Part shown: in pieces, positions 1-8,352 of the stretch
Layout: every line of letters starts with the position of its first letter
Position numbering within the stretch: the first letter of the stretch is position 1
Assembly: GCF_036880965.1 (NCBI RefSeq)
Contig: NZ_JBAJMV010000005.1
Location: forward strand, 372,001 to 436,000
Direction of reading: 5' to 3'
Origin: JAUASW01 sp036880965
GTDB lineage: Bacteria > Pseudomonadota > Gammaproteobacteria > Burkholderiales > Burkholderiaceae_C
DNA: 64,000 bases
The notes under the pieces: model-generated
Databases searched by the model: none
Seen by the model: the letters and a program-made list of their open reading frames with translations, nothing else
Told to the model about the DNA's origin: nothing
Position numbers and translations under genes: made by a program

Positions 1-257
1 GCGCCTGCTCAATGCTCTGCAGAGCTGCCGTTGACCAGCGCGGGGGTGTTGGGCCCCAAGCGTCGCAGGGACGTGGTGGCCGAGCGTCAGTTTCAAGGTA
101 TGCAGCGGTCAGCGCCGCTCAACTGTAGATCCCCTGCCTGCTGGCGGTAGCGCTTGATGGTTAGGGGAACGGATGGGGAATGCAACTTAATTCGGCCGTC
201 GGAAATCCATTTAAATCAACGGAATAGTTGAATCTATCTATCCCTGTCGGAGAGACC
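1..257. other. left-edge region without a recognised gene
   Basis: No convincing gene is visible here. Frame 1 of the plus strand is open from the window edge to a stop near position 148 and could be the last 48 or so codons of a gene that starts outside the window, but the translation resembles nothing I recognise. The bases from about 150 to 250 are more AT-rich than the surroundings, and no ORF of note starts there. Confidence 0.4.
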
Positions 258-286
258 AATAAAAAACCGGCCTCAGGGGCCGGTTT
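258..286 (-). terminator. Rho-independent terminator of the PEP-CTERM gene
   Basis: Read on the minus strand, a perfect 9-bp stem AAACCGGCC / GGCCGGTTT with a 5-nt loop is followed directly by TTTATT. It lies about 42 bases past the stop codon of the PEP-CTERM gene. A second 7-bp hairpin (GCCAGGC / GCCTGGC, positions 293-311) lies between stop codon and terminator and may protect the 3' end. Confidence 0.85.
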
Positions 287-328
287 GAAGCAGCCAGGCG
301 CGAAGCCTGGCCGACATCTTCTATTTCT

Positions 329-901
329 TTACTGCTTCTGCTTGCGCTTGCGGCTGCTGGCGCCCAGGCCCAGCAGGGCAGCACCGATCAGGGCGATGCT
401 GGTGGGTTCCGGAACGGCGCTGCCGCGGCCGGTGTCGCTGACGACCACATCATCAAAGCCGATGATGCCGGTGCCCGAGTCGGTCTCGAAGAAGAAGTTG
501 ATCGTTGCGGCTGCGCCCGTGGCGGTGAAGAAGGTCTGCGTCTGCGCAGGCGACAGCGTGTTGGCGACGGTGAAGATGCTGCCGCCATCGATCTGGTAAC
601 GGATCACGTTGCCGGCAGTCAGCACATTGGTGGCCGACCAGAACGAGAAGTCATAGATCGAGCCGGCGGTCGTTGCGATGGTTTGCGACAGGGTCGCGAA
701 GCCGCTGTTGTCATAGCCGTAGACTGCCGCAGCGCCACTCTTGACGAAGTACGCTCCAGTGGTGCACAGGTCGGCGCCGGTGCAGGTCCAGCCGGTCAGG
801 CCGCCTTCGAAGCCGCCATTGGTGACGAGGGTGGGGCTGGCTACTGCGGGCAGGCTCAGGGACAGTGCGGCAACGAGGCCGAGAATCTTGCTTTTGAACA
901 T
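329..901 (-). CDS. PEP-CTERM sorting domain protein
   Basis: A 190-residue exported protein. It starts with a Sec signal peptide (MFKSKILGLVAALSLSLPAVA), continues with an NGGFEGGLTGW segment typical of carbohydrate-binding-like PEP-CTERM proteins, and ends with VPEP, a hydrophobic helix (IALIGAALLGLGA) and a basic tail SRKRKQKQ. That C-terminus is the recognition signal of exosortase/EpsH systems, which process proteins associated with exopolysaccharide. The frame is open another 62 codons upstream. I chose the internal ATG at 901 because the signal peptide begins there and GGAG sits 7 bases before it. It is monocistronic with its own terminator. No exosortase gene is in the window. The ligand of the body domain is unknown. 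Confidence 0.9.
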   Translation of the reverse strand: MFKSKILGLVAALSLSLPAVASPTLVTNGGFEGGLTGWTCTGADLCTTGAYFVKSGAAAVYGYDNSGFATLSQTIATTAGSIYDFSFWSATNVLTAGNVIRYQIDGGSIFTVANTLSPAQTQTFFTATGAAATINFFFETDSGTGIIGFDDVVVSDTGRGSAVPEPTSIALIGAALLGLGASSRKRKQKQ

Positions 902-1102
902 GGACAACTCCGAAAAAGGATGTCCTCCATTCAGCAATTGCTGTGCCAGCCTCTGCTCAATCCGGACTTTCCTCAATGCCCATCGGAGTTCTCTCGCCAC
1001 GGTGCTCTTGCCTTGGCTGGCCCGGAGCAGCAGCTTTGTAAGTGGCCTCGACACCCCCACCTGCGGGGTCGCCGTGAAATCCGTCACGAGTGGCGGATGG
1101 CC

Positions 1103-4100
1103 TCAGCGCCAGCGCCACAGCCAGATCAGGTCCACCGCGTTCTCGTCGCCGCTCTGTGCGCGCAAGGTGAAGCGCTGGGCAATGCGATAGACCAGTTGCC
1201 AGCTGCCGGTGGTGGCGTTGAGCCCGCGCTCATAGCCCACATACCAGCGGCGCGAGAGCTGCTTGCCCAGGCGCACCACGGTGCCGCGGGCGTCTTCGTC
1301 GTTCTGGGCCAGCGAGAGTTCATCAAGGCCGAGGTTTTTCATCAGTCGACCCGAGGGGCTATCGCCTTCGCCGCTCAGCAATGCCAGCGCTGCGCGTTGC
1401 AGCACCGCCGTGTCGGCACGGCCCAGGCCTTCGGGTGCGCGGCCGAGCAGCAGCCAGGAGAGCTTGTCGGTGTCGCTCATCTCCGGGTCGGCGTAGAGCT
1501 TGATGCGCGGCGACAGCGCGGTGCCGGTCACCGCCACGCCAACCGAGACATCGGTGTTGGGTCGCAGCGCCAGCACATCCAGGCGCGGGTTGTCGTAGGG
1601 GCCGACGAAGATCAGCTCGCCCTTGTCGATTTCCAGCTTCTGGCCGTAGGCGGCATAGGTGCCGCCGATGGTGCGCAGGCTGCCGGTGAGGCGCGTGCTT
1701 GCGTCTCGCTGAGCGAGCTTCAACTCGCCGGCCAGGCGGCTCTCGAAGCCGCGGCCGCGTATCTGCAGCTTGTCGCCAGCATCCAATGCGAGGTCGACGC
1801 GGACCCTGCGCGGCTTGGCCGGCGTGCTGGCGGCTGTTGCGCTGGCGGCTTGCTGAGGCCGGATCACCTGCACATCGGCATCGAGGCTCGGTGCATCGCC
1901 GCGCGAGAAATCGAACAACGCGCTGTCGACCTTGATGCGGCCGTCCAGCTCCAGCGATTGCTCGGCCAGGGCAAGCTGTGCTTCACCGGTGATCTGGGCA
2001 CGACGGTCCACGCGGTTCAGGAGCGTCAGCCCCTCGGCCTTGACCTGCAGCTGCGCTTGCGGCTTCTCGCCCAGGGTGGCGTGGCCGCTGGCACTCATCG
2101 AACCTTCGGGGCCGCGGGCGCGCAAATGCACCAGCTCCGCGCGCTCGCCCGCCAGCTTCAGCAGGAACTCGGCATCGCGCACGTCCACACCCAGCAGCGG
2201 ATTGCGCAGCGAGAGCTTCTGGCCCTCCGCCTGGCCGACGAACTGCGGCGCGCCCAGCGTGCCCGACATGGTCATGCCTGCCGTCAGCGCACCGCCAATG
2301 CGCCAGCCCGGCGGCACCCAGCGCCCCCATAGTCCGACGTTGGCCACATTGGCCTGCACCATGCCTTCAAGCCTTGACTGCGGGCCGGGCCACAGTGCCA
2401 GCGGATTTGCCTGCAAGTTGACGGAAGCGCCGAGCAGGCCGACGCTGCTGCCGCCGAAGGCCTGGTTCAGTTGCCATTGGCCATCGCGGGCCTGCAGCGC
2501 AACGCGCAAGGCGCTGAGGCCGAGCTGCTGAGGGCCGCGCTCATCGGTCACGCTCAGGTCGCCGCGCTCGCGCAAGAGCTCGATGTCGATTTCGACCCGC
2601 GGCGTGGTCTTGAGCTTGATCTGGCCACCGACGACCAGGTCGCCGCCCCAGCCGAACTCGGGCTGCCAGCGCTTGAGGAACGGCGCAACCGCCAGCGGCT
2701 CGAGATGAATCTCGGCGTTCAAGAGGCTCGGCTCCGTGTTCTGGCGAGCCGCTTGCCATTGACTCTGGCGCCAGCTCAGCGACGCGCCGCCGGCCTCGAT
2801 GCGGCCAGGCTGAAGGTTCGCCGCGCTCAGGCCAGCGCTCAGGCCGCGATCAAAGGCGAGGTCGAAGCCAAGGGCGCCGCTGCTGGAAATCCAGGCTGGC
2901 TGCTCGCTGCGCGCCGGGCGCAAGACCAGCTCGCTGAACGAGCCTCGCCAGCGCAGCGGCTGCTCGCGGCCAATTTGCGGCAGGGCGTCGAAGCCGGCTT
3001 GCAGTGAGGTGCGTAATTTCGCTGCTAGCGACCCGTTCTCGCCGAGCAGGGATTGCAGAGTCGTCGTCAGCGCCAGCTGCGCGTCAATTTCCAGCTTGGC
3101 CTGATGGCTCGCCCAGCTTCCTTTGATGTCCAGCAGGCCACGGCCCAGCTTGTTGCCGGCGCCTTGGCCTGCGCCTTCCAGCAGCACTTGCAGGCCAAGC
3201 GGCGCTTCCAGCGTGTTGCCGGCTTGACCGTTCAAACTGAGCTTGGCGATGTGCCATTCGTCAGCGGAATTCCTGCTGCCAGACCAGACAAGATCGCGCC
3301 CCTGCAGCTCGCCGCTCACGGCGGTGGGCTGCAGTGCAGCATCGAGCGGCACCGTGACCTTGCCCTGCAGGCTGCCGCTCAAGCTGGCTTGGGGCCGCCA
3401 CAGGCTCAGGAGCGGCGCGAAAGCGGCCAGCTTCCGGGCCTGGATGTCGAGTTGCGCTGCGGCGGGCTGGGCCCCCAGATGCAGCCTGTTCTCGCCGCTG
3501 GCGACGCTGGCCTGCAAGTGCGGCGCGGTGCCGGCTGTGGCTTGATAGTCGGCCTGGCCCTGCAACGGCTGACCTTGCAGGCGGCTGGGCAGCAACTGAA
3601 GCCTGGCGTTCCCAATGGGCCAGCGCTGCCTGGCGGGTGCTGCTTGCAGGTCGACCTGCGCCTCGGCGTTCAGGCCATGCTCGGCCCGTTGCCAGACCGA
3701 GCCCGCCTCGCCGGCCCAGAGCAGGCGAGGGTCGAAAGCCTGCAGCCTGGCGCTGCCCTTGGCACGCCAGTTGTCATTGAGCGTGATGTCGCCCTGGGCT
3801 TGCAGCTGCGAAGCGCCGGCCTGCAGGAGCAGCTCGGCCAGGTGGACTTGCTGGCGATTGCCTTCGGCCGTCAGGCGCAGCTGCAGCGGTGCCTTGTTGC
3901 CGGCCTCGAAGCGGCCTTCCAGATCCGCCTGCAGCTTCAGCGGCGCATCGAGCCCGCGGCCTTGCGCATGCACCGTGCCGGTCCAGCGCAGCGCCGCGAG
4001 CCGGCTGTCCAGCTCGGCACTGCGCAGCTCGCGGATGCGCGTTTCGACCTGCCATTTGCCATCGCTCCCATGGCTGCCTTGGGCGCTGATGCGGCCGGCG

Positions 4101-5116
4101 GCTGTCTGCCCGTTGCCAAGCTCCAGGTCCAGCGACTGCAAGAGCAATTGCTCGGGATGATCGGGAGATGCCTGCAGGCTCGCCTGCAGCGTGCGGATCG
4201 GCAATTGCCCGCGATCCCATCGGCCGCTCGATCCATTGGCCAGCTTGAGCTGCAACTGGGCCGGCTGCTTCCAGCCGCTGGACTTGAGTTCCGCCTGGCC
4301 GGTCAGCGAGCTGCGCGGCGCCTGACTGTAGAGCGCCTGCAGGTCAAGGCGCTCGACCTGGGCTTGCAGCGACGCGAGCGGCCAGGGCTCGAAGGGCAGC
4401 ACCCTGGCCTGTGCCTGCAGCGACTGGCGTTCGGCCTGCAAGCTCAGCCGCGCGTCGATGGAGGCCAGCGTGCCGCCCAGTTGCAGCTTGGCATCCCACG
4501 GCCGGCCTGCCTTGCCATCGTCCTGCACGACGAGGCTGGCTTGCAGCGGCATGGGCGCGTCGGCGCCAATCTGCAGCTCGCCTTGCGCCTGCAGCCGGTC
4601 CCATTGCAGGCGTTCGAGCTTCACTCGGTGTTGACTGCCCAGGCTCAGGGCCATGCTGATCTGGCGCAGCGGCTGCTTCTCCAGGCCGGGCAACACCAGC
4701 TCGCCGATTTCCAGCTTGGCGATGTCTGCCTGCAGCGGTAGGCGCAGATCGAGCGGGGCTTGCAGAGGCTTGGCCTGCGGCTTGGGTGCGCCGAGGTAGA
4801 CCGCGCGATCCGCTGCCAGGCTGGCAATCTGCAGGTGGGGCGCACGCCAGCCGAGGCTCAGGCCTTGCCAGCGCAGGTTCTCCAGCGCCAGGCTGTCGCC
4901 GCCGGGCAGCTCGATGCGCAGATGGCGCGCCGAGAAGCCGCCCAGCAAGCTGCCCTGCGCGGCCAGCAACTGCACGCCGGGCACGCGTGCGAGCAACCAG
5001 GCGCTTCCGCTTTCGGTGCTGATCAAGCCGTAGCCGCCCAGCAGTACGGCGATCAGCAGCGCGGGTATCGCCAGGCTGATGCCCAGCAGCCAACGCAGGC
5101 GGCGGCTCAACTTCAT
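1103..5116 (-). CDS. tamB: translocation and assembly module inner-membrane subunit TamB
   Basis: A protein of about 1337 residues with one N-terminal membrane anchor (LRWLLGISLAIPALLIAVLLGG), a very long repetitive beta-rich body and a C-terminal DUF490/TamB domain (GTYAAYGQKLEIDKGELIF ... NPRLDVLALRP) ending in a beta strand. In the family, TamB spans the periplasm and works with the Omp85 protein TamA in inserting outer-membrane proteins and, in AsmA-like relatives, moving lipids. The ATG at 5116 overlaps the tamA stop as ATGA, so the two are translationally coupled. The frame runs 31 codons further upstream inside tamA, and that extension is not part of the gene. Composition is rich in Leu, Gln and Ala, as is usual for TamB in GC-rich betaproteobacteria. 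Confidence 0.93.
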   Translation of the reverse strand: MKLSRRLRWLLGISLAIPALLIAVLLGGYGLISTESGSAWLLARVPGVQLLAAQGSLLGGFSARHLRIELPGGDSLALENLRWQGLSLGWRAPHLQIASLAADRAVYLGAPKPQAKPLQAPLDLRLPLQADIAKLEIGELVLPGLEKQPLRQISMALSLGSQHRVKLERLQWDRLQAQGELQIGADAPMPLQASLVVQDDGKAGRPWDAKLQLGGTLASIDARLSLQAERQSLQAQARVLPFEPWPLASLQAQVERLDLQALYSQAPRSSLTGQAELKSSGWKQPAQLQLKLANGSSGRWDRGQLPIRTLQASLQASPDHPEQLLLQSLDLELGNGQTAAGRISAQGSHGSDGKWQVETRIRELRSAELDSRLAALRWTGTVHAQGRGLDAPLKLQADLEGRFEAGNKAPLQLRLTAEGNRQQVHLAELLLQAGASQLQAQGDITLNDNWRAKGSARLQAFDPRLLWAGEAGSVWQRAEHGLNAEAQVDLQAAPARQRWPIGNARLQLLPSRLQGQPLQGQADYQATAGTAPHLQASVASGENRLHLGAQPAAAQLDIQARKLAAFAPLLSLWRPQASLSGSLQGKVTVPLDAALQPTAVSGELQGRDLVWSGSRNSADEWHIAKLSLNGQAGNTLEAPLGLQVLLEGAGQGAGNKLGRGLLDIKGSWASHQAKLEIDAQLALTTTLQSLLGENGSLAAKLRTSLQAGFDALPQIGREQPLRWRGSFSELVLRPARSEQPAWISSSGALGFDLAFDRGLSAGLSAANLQPGRIEAGGASLSWRQSQWQAARQNTEPSLLNAEIHLEPLAVAPFLKRWQPEFGWGGDLVVGGQIKLKTTPRVEIDIELLRERGDLSVTDERGPQQLGLSALRVALQARDGQWQLNQAFGGSSVGLLGASVNLQANPLALWPGPQSRLEGMVQANVANVGLWGRWVPPGWRIGGALTAGMTMSGTLGAPQFVGQAEGQKLSLRNPLLGVDVRDAEFLLKLAGERAELVHLRARGPEGSMSASGHATLGEKPQAQLQVKAEGLTLLNRVDRRAQITGEAQLALAEQSLELDGRIKVDSALFDFSRGDAPSLDADVQVIRPQQAASATAASTPAKPRRVRVDLALDAGDKLQIRGRGFESRLAGELKLAQRDASTRLTGSLRTIGGTYAAYGQKLEIDKGELIFVGPYDNPRLDVLALRPNTDVSVGVAVTGTALSPRIKLYADPEMSDTDKLSWLLLGRAPEGLGRADTAVLQRAALALLSGEGDSPSGRLMKNLGLDELSLAQNDEDARGTVVRLGKQLSRRWYVGYERGLNATTGSWQLVYRIAQRFTLRAQSGDENAVDLIWLWRWR

Positions 5117-6924
5117 AGCGCAATCCCAACGCTGAAGTGGAGCCGCCAACGGCCGGTGGCCTGGCCGCGCGCGAGATCCAGTCGCAGGGGCCCCACCGGG
5201 CTGCGCCAACGCACGCCAGCACCCCAGCCCACAACGGGCTTCAAGTCGCCGAAGCGCTCCGCTGCCTGGCCCGCATCGACAAACACCGCACCCCAGACGC
5301 TGGGCAGGTCTTCGCTGACGGGGCGGGCCACTTCGACGCTACCGGTCCAGAGCGAACGCCCGCCCACGGCCAGGCCGTTCTTGATCGGGCCGAGGTCGTG
5401 ATATGCATAGCCGCGCACCGACTCATCGCCACCGGCCCGGAACAGCAAGGTCTCGGGCAGGCCGACCGAATCGGCGGCGAAGACCTGGCCCAGTTCGGTG
5501 CGCGCATTGGCGTACCAATTGCCCAGCGGCTTGTACCAGGCCAGCTTCAGCAGCGAGCGGCCGAAAGGCCCGTTCTGGGCCACGCTGCTGTCGGCACGGC
5601 CAATGCCGAGTTCAAGCCGGGCGGTGTGGCCGTCGCTGGGCAGGAGGATGTTGTCGACGCGCCGCCGCGTCCAGTTGCCATTCACCGAGAAGGCGCCGCT
5701 GCGAATCTCGCCCAGCGCCGAGGTTTCGCGGGCCCGCGTGGCGTCGATGAAGACCAGGCGCTCGTCATCGGTGGTCTCGCGCAAACGCCCCAGGCGCAGG
5801 CTCAGGCTGTTGACGATCCTGTCGCCCGAGCGGTCTTGCGCGGCCCGCATCGCCGCCAGGTTGCGCTGCATATCGGGCTGTGGGTAGGACGAGACCTCCA
5901 TGTCCGCCGCGCGCAGGTCGCGGCCCAGGTCGAGCTTGGTGCGGGCGCGCACCGGGAGGCCGAAAGGCTGGCGGTGCAGATGCTCCAGCGTGACACGCTG
6001 GCCGGTGTTGGCGTGGTAGCCGATGCCGGTCGTGGCCTGCTGACGTGGCGACTCGCGCAGCTTGATCAGCACCGGCGCGGCGGCCGCGAGTTCGGCATCG
6101 CGCTGAATGTCCACGGCCACCGCATCGAACAGCTGGGTCTTCTGCAGCCGCTCCTGGAACTCCAGCAGCGCTTTCTCGCTGTAGGCCTGGCCGGGCGCGA
6201 AACCGGCCAGCCGTGTCACGGCCTCGGCCGGATAGAACTCCAGGCCCTCGACGCGCAGCTCGCCGAGGTGGAAGAGGGGGCCGCTGTCGAGCTTGAGATC
6301 CAGGTCCACCGCCTGTTCGGCGGTGTGGACCTGGGCCTCGGTCGTGGCCCAGCGCGCCAGCGGATAGCCCTGGGCGCGAGCGCGCACCAGGGCTTCACTC
6401 TTGGCGGTGGACCAGCGCGTTTGCGTGAAGCGGTACTCGGCCTCGAGCGGCCAGTTCGACTGCAAGGCCTCGCGCAAGGGAGCGCCGGCAGCCGCAGCGA
6501 TCTCGCCCTGGAAGGACCAGGTCAGGTGGCGCACGCGGCTGGGCGCGCCAGGGGTGACCTTGATGCGTATCAGCGGCTTGCTGCTGTCTCTGGCCTCAAG
6601 CAGGGCCTCGACCTGGGCGTCGAAGTAGCCGGCCGTTTCCAGCAGCGACCTGGCCTGGGCCGGCGCCAGCAGGCGCAGTCGGTCCAGCTCAACGCTGCTG
6701 GGCCGTTCGGCCTCGGGCGTGCGCTGGAAGCGGGCCAGGTCCAGGTGTTCTTCCAGAAGTTCGCGCAGATTGGCGGCCGGCGCTTCGATCTGCAGCTCGT
6801 AGGCCTGGACGAGAGGGGCCGCTTCGGCCTTGGCCGCAGGCCTGGTATCGGCTTCGCTGCGCAAGAGGGCGCAGCCGCCGAGACCGAGAGCCAGTGCGGC
6901 GCAGAGCAGGCGCAGTCCCGTCAT
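5113..6924 (-). CDS. tamA: autotransporter assembly complex protein TamA (Omp85 family)
   Basis: A 603-residue Omp85-type protein. POTRA-like repeats lie in the first half (YFDAQVEALLEARD ... GAPSRVRHL; LHLGELRVEGLEFYPAEAV), followed by a 16-strand-type barrel with the conserved FRAGGDESVRGYAY motif and a C-terminal FSVGIAL strand. It forms the outer-membrane part of the TamAB module. The start at 6924 overlaps the stop of the upstream VWA gene by ATGA, and the stop overlaps the tamB start in the same way. The N-terminus MTGLRLLCAALALGLGGCALL carries a lipobox (LGGC), so the mature protein is probably N-terminally acylated. A 57-codon upstream extension of the frame is rejected because it would run into the VWA gene and hide the signal sequence. 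Confidence 0.92.
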   Translation of the reverse strand: MTGLRLLCAALALGLGGCALLRSEADTRPAAKAEAAPLVQAYELQIEAPAANLRELLEEHLDLARFQRTPEAERPSSVELDRLRLLAPAQARSLLETAGYFDAQVEALLEARDSSKPLIRIKVTPGAPSRVRHLTWSFQGEIAAAAGAPLREALQSNWPLEAEYRFTQTRWSTAKSEALVRARAQGYPLARWATTEAQVHTAEQAVDLDLKLDSGPLFHLGELRVEGLEFYPAEAVTRLAGFAPGQAYSEKALLEFQERLQKTQLFDAVAVDIQRDAELAAAAPVLIKLRESPRQQATTGIGYHANTGQRVTLEHLHRQPFGLPVRARTKLDLGRDLRAADMEVSSYPQPDMQRNLAAMRAAQDRSGDRIVNSLSLRLGRLRETTDDERLVFIDATRARETSALGEIRSGAFSVNGNWTRRRVDNILLPSDGHTARLELGIGRADSSVAQNGPFGRSLLKLAWYKPLGNWYANARTELGQVFAADSVGLPETLLFRAGGDESVRGYAYHDLGPIKNGLAVGGRSLWTGSVEVARPVSEDLPSVWGAVFVDAGQAAERFGDLKPVVGWGAGVRWRSPVGPLRLDLARGQATGRWRLHFSVGIAL

Positions 6925-8105
6925 TTGGACAGCAAACGCATGGCCCCTTCCAGGCCGGTCAGCGTGAGCGGAAACATGCGCTGGTGCATCAGTTGCTGCA
7001 CGAGGGCGATGCTCTGGCGGTACTGCCACACGCCCTGCGGCTCCGGGTTGATCCAGGCGTACTTGGGGAAGGCATGCGTGAGGCGCTGCAGCCATTCGGC
7101 GCCGGCTTCCTCGTTGTTGTATTCCACGCTGCCTCCGGCCTGCAGGATTTCGTAGGGGCTCATGGTCGCATCGCCGACGAAGATCAGCTTGTAGTCACGG
7201 TTGTACTTGCGAATGATGTCCCAGGTCGGGAACTTCTCGGCGAAGCGGCGGCGGTTGTTCTTCCAGACGAAGTCGTAGACGCAGTTGTGGAAGTAATAGA
7301 ACTCCAGGTGCTTGAACTCGCTCTTGACGGCCGAGAACAGCTCCTCGACGCGATGGATGTGCTCGTCCATCGTGCCGCCCACGTCCATCAAGAGCAGCAC
7401 CTTCACCTTGTTGTGCCGCTCCGGGATCATGCGGATGTCCAGCATGCCGGCATTGGCCGCGGTCTTGTGGATGGTGTCGTCCAGGTCGAGCTCGAGCTCC
7501 GAGCCTTCGCGGGCAAAGCGCCGCAGGCGGCGCAAGGCCACCTTGATGTTGCGGGTGCCCAGCTCCAGCTGGTCGTCGTAGTCCTTGTAGCTGCGCTGGT
7601 CCCAGACCTTCACGGCGCTCTTGTTGCCACCCTTGCCGCCGATACGGATGCCCTGCGGGTTGTAGCCGCTGTTGCCGAAGGGGCTGGTGCCGCCCGTGCC
7701 TATCCAGCGGTTGCCGCCTTCGTGGCGCTCCTGCTGCTCTTCGAGACGCTTTTTAAGCGTCTCCATCAGCTCGTCCCAGCCCATCTTCTCGATGGCGGCC
7801 TTCTGCTCGGGCGTGAGGTTCAGCTCCAGGTGCTGCTTCAGCCATTCGGCCGGCAAGTCCTTGGAGAAGTCGGTCAGCAGCTCCACGCCCTTGAAGTAGG
7901 CGGAGAAGGCGCGGTCGAAGCGGTCGAAATGCGCCTCGTCCTTGACCAGGCAGGTGCGGGCGAGGAAATAGAAATCATCGACCGAAGGGCAGCCCTCGTC
8001 GCCGCCGATCACGCCCTTCTTCAGCGCTTCGATCAGGGTCAGGTATTCCTTGACCGAGACCGGCAGCTTGGCGGCGCGCAGCGTGAAGAAGAAGGGGATC
8101 AGCAT
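6921..8105 (-). CDS. VWA domain protein, CoxE-like
   Basis: A protein of about 394 residues starting MLIPFFFTLRAAKLPVSVKEYL, the usual N-terminus of a betaproteobacterial CoxE-like VWA family. The C-terminal half is a von Willebrand A fold with the metal-binding segment LLLMDVGGTMDEH (DxGGT instead of canonical DxSxS) and the later segments FYYFHNCVYDFVW and FVGDATMSPYE. Such proteins normally act with a MoxR-type AAA+ ATPase as a chaperone pair for metal or cofactor insertion. The likely partner is at 13442-14299, separated by other genes. The stop overlaps the tamA start, making this the first gene of a VWA-tamA-tamB operon. No strong Shine-Dalgarno sequence precedes the ATG at 8105. The upstream in-frame extension (to 8228) lacks family similarity. 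Confidence 0.85.
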   Translation of the reverse strand: MLIPFFFTLRAAKLPVSVKEYLTLIEALKKGVIGGDEGCPSVDDFYFLARTCLVKDEAHFDRFDRAFSAYFKGVELLTDFSKDLPAEWLKQHLELNLTPEQKAAIEKMGWDELMETLKKRLEEQQERHEGGNRWIGTGGTSPFGNSGYNPQGIRIGGKGGNKSAVKVWDQRSYKDYDDQLELGTRNIKVALRRLRRFAREGSELELDLDDTIHKTAANAGMLDIRMIPERHNKVKVLLLMDVGGTMDEHIHRVEELFSAVKSEFKHLEFYYFHNCVYDFVWKNNRRRFAEKFPTWDIIRKYNRDYKLIFVGDATMSPYEILQAGGSVEYNNEEAGAEWLQRLTHAFPKYAWINPEPQGVWQYRQSIALVQQLMHQRMFPLTLTGLEGAMRLLSK

Positions 8106-8352
8106 GAGGCGGTTCTGGCTTGCGACCCACGGGGCCGCGTCGGCGATGTGCCGATTATGCAGAGCCCGGCCATGGCAGTGCCGCAGTTGCCTTTTCTTGC
8201 GAAGTGCGCAGGGCATTGACTGATTCATCGCGCCGCCAATGCGCCACCCAGCTCAGGGGTTAGCGGGCCCGTATTTCATTGATATATTTGACCCACTCGC
8301 CCCTGGCCGGTGTCTGAGCGCGCCGACGCGCGGCACCTCTGCCCAAGCCCCC

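Noticed and set aside
5137..7155. Long plus-strand open frame over tamA
   Set aside because: Low-complexity shadow of the Omp85 gene; no homology and no start context.
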